From: Flectonema sp. DT1601
Taxonomy: Eukaryota > Euglenozoa > Diplonemea > Diplonemida > Diplonemidae
Length of the DNA: 64,000 nt
Assembly (NCBI GenBank): GCA_964019425.1
Contig: OZ025830.1
Location: forward strand, 372,001-436,000
Direction of reading: 5' to 3'
Shown: positions 22,650 through 33,200 of the stretch, piece after piece
Layout: each line of letters starts with the position of its first letter
Numbering within the stretch: position 1 is the stretch's first letter
The notes under the pieces: generated by a model
Seen by the model: only the letters and a program-made list of their open reading frames with translations
Databases searched by the model: none
Told to the model about the DNA's origin: nothing
Made by a program: the position numbers and the translations under genes

Positions 22650-23956
22650 CTTCTCAAAGACAAAACAGACTACTATTAAATATTCATGTTTTTTTGGTTA
22701 TATTTCTATTACAGGTGAAAATCCATTAAGCTAACACATCGCAAGACACGTTGAGCGAGGGGAGTGACAGTTTTTTTTTTTTTGTTTTTTTTTTTCCCGA
22801 AACATTGTAATAACCTGTTAGTAAAACAAGGATTCATAATACCAAAAAAAGTAATAAAATAAATAATTCGCAGGTATCCAAATGGGGAGGTGGTGGATTT
22901 ATTTAAGTATCTGTTTTTTTTTTTTTTTTTTATGATTTTTTTTTTTTCTGGTGTCAAAAGACGACTGTGAATCACAATATGCAGATTAAGACTGAACAAC
23001 TCTGATTTCAGCAAAGAAACTGTTGGAAAAAAAAAAAAAGGGAGATTACTTCGATTTGCGTCATTTTTTTTTTTTTTTTTTTTTTTTTTTCCCCGTTCCA
23101 TTCTTCTTTTCCCTCTCCTGACACGTCAGCAAGAGTGGGCAAACAAGCTGCACAAATACAGACGCTTTTTTTTTCGGACAATTTTTTTTCCCTCATTTCG
23201 AAAATAATACCTGGTTACTGTATACGTGCCTTTTCTTCAGATCGAGAATATTTGCAATACCAAATTGACTCGAAAGAAAGAAAGAAAAAAAAAAAGGGGA
23301 AAAATTTTTACTTCCCCTATTTTCTGAATTCCAACTTAACAATCAATCCCCTACACGGGAGGCGCACAGAAACAACAGCCTAGGCACAAAAAGGAGAAGA
23401 AAGAAAGAACGAATCACAAATAAAATAAAAATCGAAATGGTTCAAGACCATACAAGTACAGTACAAAACTACGAATGAAAGGGGAATGAGACAAGGTGGG
23501 GGAAATACAAAACAGTGAGCTTTAAGTATCAACTACGTAACTCACATTCAGATCACGAAGAAAACAGAGCGTTCCTTGAGAAAATCATACAGCTGCTATC
23601 TCACTTGTGTAAACCAAGTGTGAATGAGTACCAGAACAACCGTAAACACTTCGACCCCTTTACACGAACCATTCTCGAAGAGAACCTTGTTGGTTTAATT
23701 TTTTTTTACAATCTTTTTTTTTTTTTTTTTTTTTTAATTCCCCTTCGTAGAGGTTTTTTTTGGGAAAACAAATCCACGAACATCTGTGGGTACAATGGGC
23801 GAGGGGTGGAGTAAAAAATCAAGCTGGAAAAAAAAACTAAACAACAGGAACTGCAATACCACTTAATTCAGTTCCTCATATCTGAGACAGTTGTTATTTA
23901 TAACCAACGAATTTAAGTACATTTAATCACCTTACTCTTCAAGTAGCGATGAGGAT
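22650..23956. other. Intergenic, poly(T)-rich
   Basis: No gene is seen in 1.3 kb. Long T tracts lie near 22772-22796, 22917-22931, 23066-23090 and 23717-23735. Open frames here translate to runs of Phe or Lys produced by these tracts and are not genes. The right part must hold the 3' UTR of the coiled-coil gene. Confidence 0.6.
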
Positions 23957-25164
23957 TTAGGCATAAGCAGATCCTCTAAACGGACTTTTCGATCCAACGT
24001 GTCTCCTCAGTACAGCAGATGAAACCAACCCACGAGGAGTGGTTCCTCTACGATGACCAGGTGAAGCTCCTGGTGACCGAGCGCGGCGGGATCTAGAAGG
24101 AGAGTCATATGATTGTGATGGAGAATCCCACATTGGTGATGCAGGTGGTGTGTTTAAGTGTGATGGCGCTTCCCATGTCGCAGTGTTTGCTGATCTTCTA
24201 GAACTGTGAGGACTTTTCATCATGTCTGGGTTAGCTCCGGATAACCCCCAAACCCATTGTTCATCACCACGTGGTGTTTGACACGCAACAGATCTGATTG
24301 GCCAATGTTCAGCATTGACTGAATGACTAGCGTGACTTGGCATTCTTATTATCTCAGGTGATACAATCCTCGTTGTTTCTTTTGCTTGCATTACTGCTCC
24401 TCCATTTTGAAGTCTTTCTCTGAGTTCTCTGTTTTCAGATTCCATCGACTCAACTTCACCACGTTGACGTTCAGCACTGTTTCTCCATTGACGGACTTGG
24501 TTTTCAAGATCGCGAACGCGGCCATCAACGTCCAGACCTGAAAGCTTCTTTGATAATAATTTTATACCTTGATCAGCTGAAGAGATCAAATCACATAAAA
24601 CTGAAAGTGCTTTTTGAGTTGAATTGGATTCTCCACTTCCTCCATTTCTCGATGCCGGTGATGACGAACGAGCTCTACTCGACTTCTTACCTGGAGTGCT
24701 ACTACCAGCTACTATTTCAACATCACTCGTAAGTGATTGAATTTGTGAAACAACTGCTGCAAGTTGTGTGTGAGCCCACGCAGCTGCTGCATTCGCACTT
24801 GTTAGCTGTTTATCCTTATACGTTACGGAATGTTGAAGACGGTTGTTTGCTTTTGTCAAATCATCAAGTTGTCCCTGTTGGTTGATGTGAAGTTAGTTAA
24901 GTTTATTTTATTTGTATTCAATAACAAGTAATAATGATATCATACCTGTAAACGAACTATCTCTCCTCTTCCTTTTATAAAAGCCCCTCCAGATGATCCA
25001 GCAGACGTCCTTCTATTTTGAGCTTGTAATCTTTTGTTTTCTTCTACGTAAAGACGGAGTGTCTCTCTGAGTTCATCGACTTCTCCACTCTCTCCACCTG
25101 CTAGCTGTTCTTCTAGCTCCGCTACTCGTGCTCGGAGTTCTACTTCTGTGGCGTCACCTCTCAT
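23957..25164 (-). CDS. Coiled-coil protein of unknown function
   Basis: Two exons (25164-24946 and 24874-23957) join over a 71-nt intron (GTATGA donor, CAACCAACAG acceptor), giving 378 residues. Residues 1-60 form a heptad-type helix (ELRARVAELEEQL and following). A second helical block near 85-190 ends in an EN-rich coiled coil. The C-terminal 130 residues are Ser/Pro/Arg-rich and probably disordered, with SP and RSPG motifs suggesting phosphorylation. An acceptor-like CTCAACAG lies 19 bases before the ATG with open frame between, so an upstream exon is possible. I do not recognise the family. Confidence 0.7.
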
Positions 25165-25182
25165 GGTCTCGTCTCGATAGGT

Positions 25183-25204
25183 CTGTTGAGAAAATAAATA
25201 ATTT
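25183..25204 (-). promoter_or_regulatory. Candidate splice acceptor upstream of the coiled-coil gene
   Basis: Sense strand reads a T-rich stretch ending TTTTCTCAACAG 19 bases before the start codon. No matching GTATG donor was found between here and the PAM16 gene. It may be a trans-splice site or the end of a 5'-UTR intron with a GTTTG-type donor near 25420. Confidence 0.35.
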
Positions 25205-25820
25205 TCATTTTTTTTTAAAAATTAGAAAAAATGAGTGAAGACATGTTACTCAACTCTCTGTTAAAATTTTCTTTTAAATTCTAGAAGAGGTGAAACTTTG
25301 ACGATGTAAAAAACAGTAACAATTTTAGGGTATTAAAAACAAAATTAATATCAAAGTACTTGACTCAAAAATATTTGTTGTTTAAAATCTAGAATGGGGG
25401 GAAGAAAATGTAACTTAGACAACAAACATAAATCATTTTAACGATCACCACCAATTTGAGTAATAAATAAGGAACATGGGGTGGGAAAGAAATTTCTTAT
25501 TTTTTTTTTTTTTTTTTTTTTTGATAAATTGAACCCTTTATTCCAAACCATTATTGGAGGGTTTTCAATGATGTCACCAAAAATATGAAACTTTCTTAAG
25601 TTCCCTCATGAGCAGAAATGGGAGCATCAACCCCGTTTTTTTCTTATTATCGACCAGCTGCCTTCACTTTTGGAAGCATAAGCTTCCCGAACCAGGTTGT
25701 TTTTTTAAATAGATAACAACTTTTTTTTTTCAATGCAACATCGTCATCAGTCATTCGATTGATGTAGCGAAGCTGAACTGTACGTTCGATCAAGTTTACA
25801 ATACGAGAACTTTATTAGAA
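25205..25820. other. Intergenic between PAM16 and the coiled-coil gene
   Basis: No gene is seen. A T tract spans about 25500-25522. A block at 25292-25352 recurs at 30125-30186. The right edge is the 3' UTR of PAM16. Confidence 0.6.
25292..25352. repeat. Conserved intergenic block, copy A (partner 30125-30186)
   Basis: Starts GAAACTTTGAC and ends AAAATTAATATC. It matches 30125-30186 with a few substitutions and one small gap. Both copies lie in the same orientation between the 3' end of one gene and the 5' end of the next. It could be a dispersed repeat or a conserved processing or regulatory element. Confidence 0.7.
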
Positions 25821-26177
25821 CTATTTCTTATTAATGTCGTCAAACGCTCCCTGGATCTTCCCTTGGAGGTATGCACTTCCACCAGGACCGTTAGTTTCAG
25901 GCATGTTCATTTTAAAATATTTTTCATAATTTTTCTTCGCCTGTTGTATCTCCTCTGGTGATAATTTTACTTTATTCTTAGGTGTTAAATTTAAAATTTC
26001 GATCGCCTCTTCCCTCGTCATCATTCTGTGAACAGGTGCTCTCGCATGCGTCAAACCTGCTGCCGCATTTCTTGCGGCCTGAGTTCGATATGCGTCCAGA
26101 GTTGATCGCATTACCATTCCCCCAATCGTTATACCGAGGCCCAATAATTCTTTCACAATTGGACCTAATGGTACCAT
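25821..26177 (-). CDS. PAM16: PAM16/TIM16, mitochondrial import motor subunit
   Basis: A single exon of 118 residues, normal length for the family. Residues 1-40 are hydrophobic with Gly-rich GLGITIGGMV, the membrane-associated N-terminus. Residues 52-115 form the degenerate J-like domain: MTREEAIEILNL, then KNYEKYFKMN, then the hallmark GGSAYLQGKIQGAFDDI. As in all PAM16 proteins the HPD motif of true J proteins is absent. PAM16 pairs with PAM14/TIM14 on the matrix side of the TIM23 translocase and regulates mtHsp70. The start is fixed by the conserved N-terminus. A damaged tandem copy of its 5' end lies immediately upstream. Confidence 0.93.
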   Translation of the reverse strand: MVPLGPIVKELLGLGITIGGMVMRSTLDAYRTQAARNAAAGLTHARAPVHRMMTREEAIEILNLTPKNKVKLSPEEIQQAKKNYEKYFKMNMPETNGPGGSAYLQGKIQGAFDDINKK

Positions 26178-26278
26178 CTTGTGAATAGTCTACGATGCCC
26201 TGCTGATGAGTTTAAATAAGAAGATAAACGACTGTGCGGTACTAAATAAAACAACTAAGAAAGTTAACTGTAAATAAG
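26092..26278. repeat. Tandem duplication, unit 1 (PAM16 5' end)
   Basis: This covers about the first 29 codons of PAM16 and about 100 bp of its 5' flank. It is followed head-to-tail by a similar unit at 26278-26454. Confidence 0.88.
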
Positions 26279-26454
26279 CGCCCAGAGTTGATCGCAATAC
26301 CATTCTCCCCAATCGTTATACCGAGGCCCAATAATTCTTTCATAATTGGACCTAATGGTCAGTCTACGATGTTCTGCTGATGAGTTTAAATAAGAAGATA
26401 AACGACTGTGCAGTACTAAATAAAACAACTAAGAGAGAGTTAACTGTAAATAAG
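26278..26454 (-). pseudogene. Truncated duplicate of the PAM16 5' end
   Basis: This stretch repeats unit 1 with scattered substitutions. A deletion of about 16 bases at the place of the start codon removes the ATG. It carries only the first few dozen codons and no J-like domain, so it cannot encode PAM16. It may still supply promoter or leader sequence to the intact gene. Confidence 0.85.
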
Positions 26455-26571
26455 ATCAAAATATCCTAACCAAGAAAAAAAAGCTAAATAAATGGGGATT
26501 AATGGAAAAAGTTATTATTATTATTTTTTTTTTTTTTTGTTAAAAAGGAGAATTGAGCCACAGAACATTAG

Positions 26572-26608
<37 letters not shown>

Positions 26609-26781
26609 TGATGCCTAAAAAAAACAATCATAGATATTCTAACAGACTCAAAGCATTGATTTCAATGTTATGACAGCATAGAATTAAAAAAAATAAAAAA
26701 AAAGCCCCCCCCCCTCTCTCACCCCCTCTTAGGAGATAGGAAAAACGAATCAACAAACAACAACAACATAATTTAATCACA

Positions 26782-26843
<62 letters not shown>

Positions 26844-28656
26844 AAAAAAAAAAAAATAATAGTATAATAAGAACTCTCTCTATTATGGATGCAAAAAAAA
26901 AGGCAAATTGTTTCCTAAGGCAGTCTCTCTGCAGTCACTTCTATTTGTGATAGGGGAGAAACAGAAAGTAATTATTGACGATTGAAATCTAAAGAAACCA
27001 AAAGAGGGGGAAAAAAAAAAAAAAAAAAAAAAGGAAAACTCTGTGAGCTCCGGCAATTACTGAAAGAAACATCAAAAGTGTTTCTGTTCTTTAAAATCAG
27101 AACTCCGTTCAAGCTCAGAGTAGATGACCGTTGAAGTAAGTTGATCTACAGACTACAAAATAACAGCAAGAAAGTGTACCGACAGGAGAAGAAGGGGGGG
27201 GTTAACTGTTTGATTTTGTACGTAAAATACAAATGTATTGTATCATAAACAACATAACGAGAAGAAGGAGGAGGTGAGAAACCCTCATTCAGATGAACAT
27301 TATATTTTGTTGATCGCACGAACAGAAACACCAACGGGGGAGTCATACAGTCATTCAACGAAAAATAAAATAAAATAAATGAAAAGAAAACCGATCACAA
27401 AACAAGGGTTTCTGACTAAAGTTGGTTTTCTGAAACCTATTGCGTCATCAGGTGTTTTTTTCTCAAAAAAAAAACAAAAAAAAAAAAATGTAAAGAAAAA
27501 AACAAGAAACCAACGTCTTCACACATCAATTCACTATTCGTATTTTTTGTATAAAAAAAAAAAAAAATATATAGAAAGAGGTAGAAAGGAATATTTTTTA
27601 CTCAAATGACCTAACCAAACGGGTTGTAGAATGTGAAGAACGAGAATGACGGCACCATGTTTCCTTTGATGCCTACGTGTTTGCAAAAAAAAAAAAAAAA
27701 AAAAAAAAAATGAACATAAATTTTCATCCTCATAACGTCTCCTGGAGAGGCCACACCATCACTTGTTTGTGAAATAAAAGCCGTCGCTCGTTCTTTTGCA
27801 ACACAGATTAATTTTTCCCTTCTGCTGTGTAGAACTCAGGTTAAAAGTATAGTTTTCAATTATTGCTTAATTGATAGGAGGTCAGCTGGCATCAATTAGG
27901 CTGAATGAATGCAACCAAAATCTGCGATGAGAAAAAGCAGTCAGTTAGTAACGCGAAGAATACATTCTCAGCTCAGTCCATTTGTTGACAGCTTAAAGGA
28001 GAATTGCTACCCAACAACAGAGCTGTAACACAAAATCTGCCTGACTGTATAAACAGAGAAAGGAATTTGTCCTTTTCTTCAAAACAGTCGGCAGCTCATG
28101 GAGAACTTTCAAGTTCATATCACAAGTAGTAAAGTAGTACATTATTAGAATTTCAGAAGATTAATTCGTCACTTTTCTGTCTACAACGAAAGCGCCTGTA
28201 ACAACAACACAAACCTATGGAGTACGAAACATATCTTTTTAAAATAAAAAAATAAAAATAAAAATAAAAAAAGGAAACACCAGAAATTCCACTAGAGTTG
28301 TAAAAAATGAAACAACTTTAGAAGGTAAAAAGTAACGAACAGCAGAGAGGGGTAAATTACTTTTTTTTTTTTTTTTTTTTTTGAAATTTTACACACTGAA
28401 AGGAATTAATAAAACTATTCCTATTCTGTCAGCGGCAGTGTTGCGCACGATTGCAAAAAAATAGAAGGGGGTGGGCAAAAAAAAAAAAAAAAAAAAAGAA
28501 AATCGTAAAAACCTTTCCAAAACAGCAGCTTTAAACAGAAATTACAGTTCGTGCACAAAGTACCATAATCAGGTTTAAGGTTAGTGAAGATTTTCTGTTC
28601 TGAAATCGGCACACAGTGCACAAAGTTCTTTTTAGCATCCATGTGTATCCCAACAC
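26455..28656. other. Long intergenic region, homopolymer and microsatellite rich
   Basis: No gene is recognised in 2.2 kb, the longest gap of the window. It holds A tracts near 26578-26605, 27009-27031, 27685-27709 and 28481-28497, T tracts near 26526 and 28362-28382, and an (AAT)n microsatellite. The part from about 27720 to 28200 is less repetitive and could hide a non-coding RNA, but I find no tRNA or other recognisable RNA there. The right end is the 3' UTR of the WD40 gene. Confidence 0.55.
26782..26841. repeat. (AAT)n microsatellite
   Basis: About twenty uninterrupted AAT units in the intergenic region upstream of PAM16. Confidence 0.97.
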
Positions 28657-29781
28657 TCAAGGAAGCTGTTGCATTTCATGTGTCGTTGCCTTACAATCAG
28701 CCCAGGGATCACCATCAGAGATATCATCAATAAAATCAAATTGGATGTCGTTTAGATCGGCAGCTCCTTTTGCTTCGGTTGGCATTTCCCAAAGTCGTAG
28801 AGAACTGTCCAATGAACAAGTTAATATTGTTGAGTCTGACAACGCCATTTTATAGATTGCTGCCTCATGACCACGAAGTACATCGATAAGTGTACCATCA
28901 ATGGACCACACTCTTAAATTATTATCCCTTCCACAACTTAGGACATATTGATTATCTGCTGATACGGCAATTGAATGAATAGCACAATTACCGGGGTATG
29001 TGTGCATTACTTTACCAGATCCCATGTCCCATAATTTTACTCCACCGTCAATACCCGCAGAGAGAGCGAACTTGTCGTCGTGTGATGTTGTTACTGACCA
29101 AACTGTTTTGGTGTGACCCGATAGAGTTCTTGCTTTCTTACAAGTTCTAGTATCCCAAAGGTTAACAATATGATCATCACCCCCACTGAGTGCTGTATTA
29201 CTGTCACGTGAATATGAACAGGAGAATATCGATTTCGTATGAGCCTGTGGGATGCTCGCAATTTCCGACGCGGTTGCAACATCCCAAAATCGTAGCGACA
29301 TGTCCATCGAGCCGGTTAAAAGAGTTTCTCCCGTATTGTTAAAATCTGATCCATAAACTTTATGTGTGTGTCCTTTCATAGTTGCGAGAAGCATACTAGC
29401 TCCTTGAAATCCAGGAGTCGATGGTGTTGTTTCTTCAACGGATTTATTTTCTGGTAAAAAGTAATTCCATAGCCGAACTCTCTGATCGTCTGATGTGCTT
29501 GCCACGACTCCTTTTTTTGATATACTACACGACAATACGTATCCAACGTGACCTTCCAAGTCAAATAGATGTTCTCCACCTTTTCTTGACCACATTCGTA
29601 ATCCTCCTTTCCTACCTCCACTTAGTATCATGTTACCGCAATTTGTAAAGGTACATCCGTAGACAGCACTTGGGTGTGCATTTCGTATTGTCATTATACA
29701 TCCTTGACTTTGTTCTACGGGGGCTTTTATTGGTATCCTCTCGTCGTTTACAATCGAAGTGTTTGATGCTCCACAACCCAT
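28657..29781 (-). CDS. WD40-repeat protein with predicted N-myristoylation
   Basis: A single exon of 374 residues. The N-terminus MGCGAS fits an N-myristoylation site with Cys3 as a likely palmitoylation site, so the protein probably sits on a membrane. Seven to eight WD repeats follow from about residue 30 to 345, with GH...W-type cores such as GHTKTVWSV, GGDDHIVNLWD and CGRDNNLRVWS; together they should form one beta-propeller. The last 30 residues are acidic. No catalytic domain is present, so it is presumably a scaffold. Lipid-anchored WD40 scaffolds are less common than soluble ones, and I cannot assign a named orthologue. Confidence 0.82.
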   Translation of the reverse strand: MGCGASNTSIVNDERIPIKAPVEQSQGCIMTIRNAHPSAVYGCTFTNCGNMILSGGRKGGLRMWSRKGGEHLFDLEGHVGYVLSCSISKKGVVASTSDDQRVRLWNYFLPENKSVEETTPSTPGFQGASMLLATMKGHTHKVYGSDFNNTGETLLTGSMDMSLRFWDVATASEIASIPQAHTKSIFSCSYSRDSNTALSGGDDHIVNLWDTRTCKKARTLSGHTKTVWSVTTSHDDKFALSAGIDGGVKLWDMGSGKVMHTYPGNCAIHSIAVSADNQYVLSCGRDNNLRVWSIDGTLIDVLRGHEAAIYKMALSDSTILTCSLDSSLRLWEMPTEAKGAADLNDIQFDFIDDISDGDPWADCKATTHEMQQLP

Positions 29782-30255
29782 TGTTTGTATTACTGCTAAT
29801 GATGAAGAAGTAATAATCGTATTTAAAAGGTGATATCAAATAGAAGAACAAGAACAAGAAGAAGACGTGTAAATATTTAAGTAACATGACAAACCCACGT
29901 AAGTAGATGTCGTCAAACAGAATACTATTTTTTTGCTAAAGAATAATGAAAAAACTAACGAGAAAACAGATGCATCCAACAGCTGTGCATTCAGCTGTAT
30001 AAGGGCTTTAGTAGTCTCATGAGAATCGTAACAAATTTAAGAAAGGGTTTGTTGTTGTTGTTTTTTTTTGAGCTAAATAGTTAATAGTTTTGAAAGATTT
30101 CAACACGTTTTTGAAGAAAAGAGGGAAACTTTGACAATGTAAAAACAGTAACAACTTTAGGTATTAAAGAAAACAAAATTAATATCCGAAGAAAGAAAGG
30201 GGGTGACAGAAAAAAAAAAACTACTCAAACAAGTCGTACATAGCGATAATCACAT
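29782..30255. other. Intergenic between the channel and WD40 genes
   Basis: No gene is seen. It holds the conserved block at 30125-30186. A pyrimidine-rich stretch ending in GCAG (sense strand, 29793-29812) lies 12 bases before the WD40 start codon. Confidence 0.6.
30125..30186. repeat. Conserved intergenic block, copy B (partner 25292-25352)
   Basis: Same block as copy A, in the same orientation and a comparable place, about 70 bp downstream of the channel stop codon and 340 bp upstream of the WD40 gene. Confidence 0.7.
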
Positions 30256-33200
30256 TTAGTCGTCGGTCGAGTTTATGTTAATTTCCTCGACGACTGACTC
30301 AGGTTCTGCGAACTGTGGCATGTGAAGTAATCTCCATTTGTTTCGTCTACCTCGCATTAGTTCTAACCTAGATCTGTACCTTCGACAAGCGGTTGCTCTT
30401 CGATAGGCAGCTGAGATATATGTCGATGAGAAGTATTGATCAACTGTACAACGACGTTGTCGAAATCGTATCAAAGGCAAGTTGTTAATATCAGGAAATG
30501 CTTGCCTCCATTGCTCTTCATGACATCTTAACTCCGTATAGTCTAAGTTAGACTCTGTTACCATCACATCTCTTGCTAGTGGTATCAGTGTCTCTATGAA
30601 ATGAATAACACCACCGTGTTCAGGGATGCAATATGATCTGGTGGTGGTTGTTGTTTTTAATATTCAGAAGTGTTTTTTGTTGATATATAAAAGAATTACA
30701 TACTTTGTCCTTTTTAATATGTCAATTCTCGAGTCATGATGTTTTATACCCAAAGGTGTTCCTAATTGTTCCAACAGCATAGGGAACTGTGCTGTTTTAA
30801 TCTGAAGGGTTGCATCTGGATCGAAGTCAGCCCAGATCTCAATAAACTGTTTTGTGTTAATGCTGTCTTACTCTTTTAAATAATATCTAATAACAAAGAG
30901 AAAGGGAACATACTCTGTGAAGGTCAGTCATTCTGAGATCACTTTTCTCAATCAGGATTGTTGTTCTAAAATTATCTAAAATTATTGCAACAAATAAGTT
31001 TGTTAGAATAAAAGTCGCCAACAATAAAAACGATAGATAATAAACAGGTGCAGCTTGGGTACCACAACTGTCGTGAGCTTCAGAGCAGTCTGGTTCAGCT
31101 ACCATCGTCTCATGCATAACTCCGTTCCAATTCTCACCCGTCACCATTCTAATGAGTAGAAGTAACGCTCTTGGAAAACTCTCATAGTTGGCATGCTTGT
31201 TTAGGTATTTACCTCGTCTGACTTTTGCGAACAAATTCACTCCCAAGATGGCGTATATAAAAAACAAAAGACATAAAAATGCTCCAATATTCGCAATGTG
31301 TGGTAAAGAATACCAAACAGTTTCGAGTAGGATTCGAACGTCCTTCGCAGACTTCACGAGACGTAAAATTCTCATTACTCTGAAGACACGAAAAACACGA
31401 AGAATGTAACCTTTTACAGGCAATGCTCGTTTTATTAATATCAGAGTTAGTTGAAGTACACTAAGACACACGAGTGCTAAGTCAAATCGATTCCAGGCGT
31501 CTTTTGGATATGATTTTCCAAATGCCAACATTTTCATAACAACTTCCATGAAGAAGAATGCTGAAAAAACATAATTAGCTGACTCTAATGCTGTAGTCCA
31601 ATAGGTGTTCATTCCGTGATGTTCTAGTGACATGACGACAACGTTAAGAAGAATACATATTCCGACAATCAGTTCGAATATTGTTGAGATGCAAACTTGA
31701 TGAAGTCGTTTTCTCCAATGACTTTTTCCAGATTGCATTTTAATTATTGGTTTAAAATTTAGCATCATTCGCTGTGTTTCAATCCATAATTTCTGTTCTG
31801 GAGTGATTCCAAGGGAACCAGTTCCATCCTCTTCTGACTTTACACGAGCGAAATTAAATATTACAAATCCCACAAAGAGGTTCATTATGAAGAAGCTTCC
31901 TACTACCACGAATCCGATAAAAAATAATCCAACAGCGGCATTGTAATCTCGACGAGGAGCCTTATCAAATGAAACACCATCAATAGCTTTGTACATAATG
32001 TGAGTCCATAATTCTAACGTCGCGACTTCAAAGAGAGTAAGCATACTAAAATAGATGTTGTCGAAGTTTCCAAGATCGGAATTCTTCCATCGACGTTGTT
32101 GCATTCCATAAATAGCAGAAGGATCAGAGACTTTAAACCATCCAACACATGCGTGACGATGAGTGATCACAGGATCAGTACACGAGTACAGCTTACCTCC
32201 GAATAGTTGAACACCTAATATCCCAAACACTAGAAAAACAATAATCGTAACCAAAGCAACATTACCAATGGAACTGATCGAACGCAGCAACGTAATAACG
32301 ACCATCCGTAGCCCTCGATTGCGTGATATCACTCTGAGGGGACGAAGGGCTCTGAAAGTCCTAAACACCTTCAATAAAGACAAGTTATAACCATCTGTTA
32401 GGTATCTCTCTAATACTAAAGAACTCACTGCTGAGATTACAATACAAAAATCGAGAATATTCCACCAATCCTTTAAGTATCGAGGATCTGATTTTTTTAA
32501 CCGATCAGAACCTTTTGAACCATTCAGGAAAGTGTTGTTTTCACTGACTGGATTTCCAATAAGGAAACCGAATGCGATAACTTTTAGTATACATTCAAAG
32601 ACGAATATCGAAGTAAACATTATGTCTAATCCTTTTAAGACACTTTCATTGACACTTTGACGTTGTTTTGGATTTTCTAAAACCATCAAAACAGAAGAAC
32701 AAAGAATAAACATCAATATCAACTTCTCAAATGTTGGATGCTTAACTGCTTTGTAAAGACGTATTCGAAAAGCGTTTCTTGGTCCGAATATAAACATCGA
32801 ATATCCTCCATTTGTGTGATACGTTGCAACATGACAACCCATTGTGAAAGCAACTAGCGCTCCTCCGTACATTTCCTCACCGATGCACAGATCAAGTATC
32901 CGAAGTTGTTCTTCACATTGATGTTTCACAGCGTTCCAATCTCTCTCTCTACGAAGGGATAAGACAACAGAACGACCAATTGCTAAGTTGGTTATTGTTT
33001 CGAGGATGTCGTCAGGTTCTTTTAATGAAACTTTTGATACAATGTCACCTTTTCTAATTCCACTAATCCATGCATATCCTCCTTGTCGTACTTCAGTCAC
33101 ACAGGAACCTTTAAAATTAATTCCTAAGCGGTCCATGTTGTCAGGTCTGTGAAGCTTTACTTCTTGTTCGATGATTTCAAAATCTGAAGGCTCACGATCA

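Noticed and set aside
22709-23101. Minus-strand frame of 130 codons
   Set aside because: Its length comes from A/T homopolymers read as Lys and Phe; no domain or conserved segment is present.
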